10,233 nt of DNA, taken from positions 1 to 10,233 of the forward strand of contig CAZJIU010000077.1 in NCBI GenBank assembly GCA_964546145.1, in the 5' to 3' direction. The stretch is from CAZAKO01 sp964546145 (GTDB lineage Bacteria > Fidelibacterota > UBA2242). The stretch's first letter is position 1. The number at the start of each line of letters is the position of its first letter. Below are positions 7,786 to 10,233 of the stretch, piece after piece. The position numbers and the translations under genes were made by a program. A model generated the notes under the pieces. The model did no database searches and was not told the DNA's origin. It was given only the letters and a program-made list of their open reading frames with translations.

Positions 7786-8823
7786 TTATCCGCTTTGATA
7801 ACTCACTACGGTCTGGATAAAAGCTGTGATATTCTCAGACTTAACATTTGGCGGCATTCCCCCACCGCAAGACATGATGATTCTGGATTTGTCCTCTAAT
7901 GAAGCTAATAAATCGGTTGTAGCCCGAATTACCTCATCTGGTGTCCCAGCCGCCAGCACGTCACGTGGCGGAATATTGCCCAATAAAGTAACCTGGTTTT
8001 TAGTCAGCTGCTTCAATTCATTTAAGGAAATATCAAAACCCATATTAAACAGATTGACGCCAATTTCTGGTAAAAACGGTGCAGAAATTTTACACGCAGC
8101 ATCATTGTGTAAAAATTTCACTGATACATCAGCATCAAATAATTGCTTAAAGTAAGGTAATGCGAAACGGCAAAATTCCGGCTCGCCAATAAATCCGATA
8201 ATATCATCCAGCAGGAAAATGCCATCAATGGTCGCAAAAGTTTCCCGCTGCAGGCGCAGCCAATCTTTCAAATATGCCGTAATTTTACCCAACAATAATT
8301 CGATCTTTTCCGGCTCGATCATCAAAGCCGTCAGAAATTCGGTAGTGCCCATAAGATAGCTGGCGATGTTCAGGGGACCGCGTGCCACAGCGAAACGGAT
8401 TTTGTGACCGGCAGCTTCGATTTGCGGCTGAGCCAGCTTCAGCCGATTCAAAACGAAAGGTAAAAATCCATCGGTTTGCGGATTTGGTTGAGGGAGGGAA
8501 TCAATTTCAGCAGTGGATTTGATCACCGGGTGAGCATGCGGAAACTCGTTCAAAGGAAAGGTGCAGCGGACGCCAAAAGCCGACGGTTCGGTGCACATCC
8601 CAAATTCCGACCAGAAACCGGGCAGAAACATGACCTGCGGGAAATCCCGAATTGCCTTGAAATTAGCCTTAAGCCATACCTCATCATTCGAAAAATAATC
8701 GAGAATATTACGGCCATACCAATTCGGCAGCCAGGGACTATCAATAATAAACCCGACAGGCAACGGCTTAAAAATTTCCCCCGCAATTACTTTTTTAAGT
8801 ATCTCCCACTGCTGGTCGGTCAT
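7786..8823 (-). CDS. Uroporphyrinogen decarboxylase-fold (URO-D/MtaA-like) protein
   Basis: Soluble TIM-barrel protein of 345 residues, near the usual length for the URO-D superfamily, which includes heme-pathway HemE and the cobalamin- or CoM-linked methyltransferases MtaA, MtbA and CmuA. Family landmarks: FAVARGPLNIASYLMGT (144-160), FLLDDIIGFIGEPEFCRFALPYFK (203-226, seen in part), FLHNDAACK (237-245), LLGNIPPRDVLAAGTPDEV (280-298) and SCGGGMPP (318-325) before the last helix. His239 and Cys319 sit where MtaA-type enzymes place zinc ligands, but the usual H-x-C is H-x-D here (Asp241). The N-terminal Arg and Asp motifs of HemE are not evident, so it is unlikely to be a true heme enzyme; the reaction is unknown. 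The ATG at 8823 follows AGGGGG (8834-8829) by five bases. It lies 90 bases after the T9SS cargo gene and 331 bases before the receptor operon, so its link to either is uncertain. Confidence 0.85.
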   Translation of the reverse strand: MTDQQWEILKKVIAGEIFKPLPVGFIIDSPWLPNWYGRNILDYFSNDEVWLKANFKAIRDFPQVMFLPGFWSEFGMCTEPSAFGVRCTFPLNEFPHAHPVIKSTAEIDSLPQPNPQTDGFLPFVLNRLKLAQPQIEAAGHKIRFAVARGPLNIASYLMGTTEFLTALMIEPEKIELLLGKITAYLKDWLRLQRETFATIDGIFLLDDIIGFIGEPEFCRFALPYFKQLFDADVSVKFLHNDAACKISAPFLPEIGVNLFNMGFDISLNELKQLTKNQVTLLGNIPPRDVLAAGTPDEVIRATTDLLASLEDKSRIIMSCGGGMPPNVKSENITAFIQTVVSYQSG

Positions 8824-8913
8824 GTTATCCCCCTAAAAATGTTTTGTCTAACCTATTCCTCACCTAATAAAAATGAACGTTTTTTCAATAAATCGGGATG
8901 AAATTGGACATTC
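8824..8913. other. Short intergenic gap
   Basis: AT-rich gap of 90 bases between the T9SS cargo gene and the URO-D-like gene. It contains the ribosome binding site of the latter (AGGGGG at 8834-8829). I see no convincing terminator; the only symmetry is AACGTT near 8876-8881 flanked by A and T runs. No promoter with acceptable spacing stands out, so the two genes may be co-transcribed. Confidence 0.3.
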
Positions 8914-10233
8914 CTATTTTAACAATATCATCTTATATGATTTGGTAAAATCTCCTGCCGTGATCCGATAGAAATAAATTCCCGAACCCAGTTCCCGAGC
9001 ATCAAACTGAGCCGTATACTTGCCGGCCGACATTTGCCGCTCGACCAACGACCTGACCTCCCGACCCATAAGATCATATACTTTTAGCTGCACATAACTT
9101 TCTACAGGTAATGAAAAATCAATTGCCGTAATGGGATTAAAAGGATTGGGATAATTCTGACATAGATTAAAAGCAGTCGGAAGATTGCCGGTTTGCTCGA
9201 TTACTCCACTCACATAGATGAACTTGCCCACAGCAAAAGGACCAAGTGTTGTGATGCCTCCTCTTGAAACGCTATAAGGTAATTCGTCAAACTGGTATGT
9301 GTAATCTCCCGAACCGGCTTCGGTAGTATCCTGCAGGTTAAAAATTTGAGCACATCCCACCCGATCTGACCTGAAATCTGAGTTCTCTGACGAGGTCATC
9401 CAACCAAGCTGAATGGTATAATTACCGCCGCCCTCGGTCTCTTCACTAATATCCCATTTAATCTTTACCCGTCCACCGCCTGGTGCATCTTCATTATCAA
9501 CGGTGGCACTGACTCCAAGGACATCGTCAGTGCCGGAATTCGTAATCCAAACCGGAGAAAAAAAGCTTGCCCCAATGGGGAAAAGGGTCTGGGCTGAACC
9601 GACAACATTCAATTTCAAGGTACCGCCATCACTTGTTACAACAAACGTTGCTACGGTATTATAGGTTGCCGAATTGGCCGTCAGGGTATTTGTCCCTAAT
9701 TTCAATTTGCCGGCGAGGTCCAAAATCCCGGAAATCGTGCGTGAAGCATGGAGCGTAACGCCTCTCGTGTTTACTATAAAAAGATTACTAGGGCCGTCAG
9801 CTGCCGGGAATTCAACATCGCTCGTCGTTTGAGCGGATGAACCCGAATACTTAAGTGAGCCAGCCGATCCATACTTCAGAGTCTTGCCACCAAGGGCTAA
9901 CAATCCATCGCCCAACTCCAGGGTACCATTCACTACGACTGAGTTCGAAAGTGTTACGCCAGCCTCGTTGGCAATGATCAAACCATTAATGGTGTCCGGC
10001 ATCGAATTGCCGGTCACTTGAGCTGCCGTACCGTTAAAACCATAACTCGCAGCTTCGCTGTAAGTCTTTGTTCCGGTACAGGCAATTGAACCATCAACGC
10101 CACTGGCATGGGCGGTTTGCAGGGTTGCATCCGCTTTTAAATTAAATCCACCGGCACCTGCTAGGACATTTAATCCAATATCTAATATCGCTCCGCTGTC
10201 AACCTCAACCGGGAAACCACCGCTTTCGAAAGT
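8914..10233 (-). CDS. Large secreted repeat protein with T9SS type A sorting domain, C-terminal part
   Basis: C-terminal 439 residues of an exported surface protein; the frame stays open to the right window edge, so the start is outside. A GTG at 10017 could be mistaken for a start, but 72 further codons upstream are open and have the same character. Residues 1-180 (window numbering) are short Gly, Leu, Val and Ser-rich repeats such as GVTLSNSVVVNGTLELGDG (92-110) and GVTLHASRTISGILDLAGKL (157-176), consistent with a right-handed beta-helix or passenger fold. Residues 190-345 form a beta-rich module (FPIGASFFSPVWITNSGT at 217-234). Residues 356-439 are a type IX secretion type A sorting domain: NYPNPFNP (360-367), LKVYDLMGREV (383-393), GIYFYRI and the C-terminal KMILLK. 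Such proteins cross the outer membrane by T9SS and are anchored or released at the surface. Function is unknown: adhesin, surface layer or polysaccharide-associated protein are all possible. No enzyme motif is visible in this part. Confidence 0.88.
   Translation of the reverse strand, partial: TFESGGFPVEVDSGAILDIGLNVLAGAGGFNLKADATLQTAHASGVDGSIACTGTKTYSEAASYGFNGTAAQVTGNSMPDTINGLIIANEAGVTLSNSVVVNGTLELGDGLLALGGKTLKYGSAGSLKYSGSSAQTTSDVEFPAADGPSNLFIVNTRGVTLHASRTISGILDLAGKLKLGTNTLTANSATYNTVATFVVTSDGGTLKLNVVGSAQTLFPIGASFFSPVWITNSGTDDVLGVSATVDNEDAPGGGRVKIKWDISEETEGGGNYTIQLGWMTSSENSDFRSDRVGCAQIFNLQDTTEAGSGDYTYQFDELPYSVSRGGITTLGPFAVGKFIYVSGVIEQTGNLPTAFNLCQNYPNPFNPITAIDFSLPVESYVQLKVYDLMGREVRSLVERQMSAGKYTAQFDARELGSGIYFYRITAGDFTKSYKMILLK

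Noticed and set aside
1..10233. tRNA or rRNA genes, CRISPR arrays, insertion sequences, toxin-antitoxin or phage-defence genes
   Set aside because: I looked on both strands and saw no cloverleaf, spaced repeat array, transposase motif or terminal inverted repeats. Coding density and style are uniform across the window, with no sign of recent transfer.

Overview
The window looks like chromosomal DNA from a Gram-negative, fermentative or saprophytic member of the FCB superphylum, outside typical Bacteroidota (for example the Calditrichota, KSB1, Ignavibacteria, Marinimicrobia or Zixibacteria neighbourhood). Three things point that way: a type IX secretion (T9SS) style C-terminal domain with the NYPNPFNP signature, a VVPNPY-type C-terminal domain on a second secreted protein, and a TonB-dependent receptor with an N-terminal carboxypeptidase-regulatory-like domain. 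A TTG-N19-TAAATTTG promoter-like element of the Bacteroidota sigma type agrees. The exact phylum cannot be fixed from sequence reading alone.

All six genes are on the minus strand, so transcription runs from the right edge to the left. In that order they are: (1) the C-terminal part of a large secreted, repeat-rich protein with a T9SS sorting domain (8914-10233, start outside the window); (2) a uroporphyrinogen-decarboxylase-fold (URO-D/MtaA-like) enzyme (7786-8823); (3) a 331-base intergenic region holding the best promoter candidate; (4) a secreted IPT/TIG plus beta-propeller-like protein, probably a lipoprotein (6246-7454); (5) a TonB-dependent outer-membrane receptor (2949-6149); (6) an 812-residue secreted protein with an FN3-like domain, a 48-residue repeat block and a C-terminal sorting-like domain (492-2930); (7) a 207-base gap with only weak hairpins; and (8) the first 94 codons of xylose isomerase, xylA (1-284).

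Genes 4, 5 and 6 form a tight block (gaps of 96 and 18 bases) and probably make one envelope system. The receptor would be the import channel, and the two exported partners would be candidates for substrate capture or surface display. It resembles a Bacteroidota SusC-centred locus, but no SusD-like gene is visible. The xylA gene just downstream suggests, without proving it, that the cargo is xylose or a xylan-derived sugar. The URO-D-like enzyme and the T9SS cargo upstream may be a separate unit. No RNA genes, CRISPR arrays, insertion sequences or integration sites were found.
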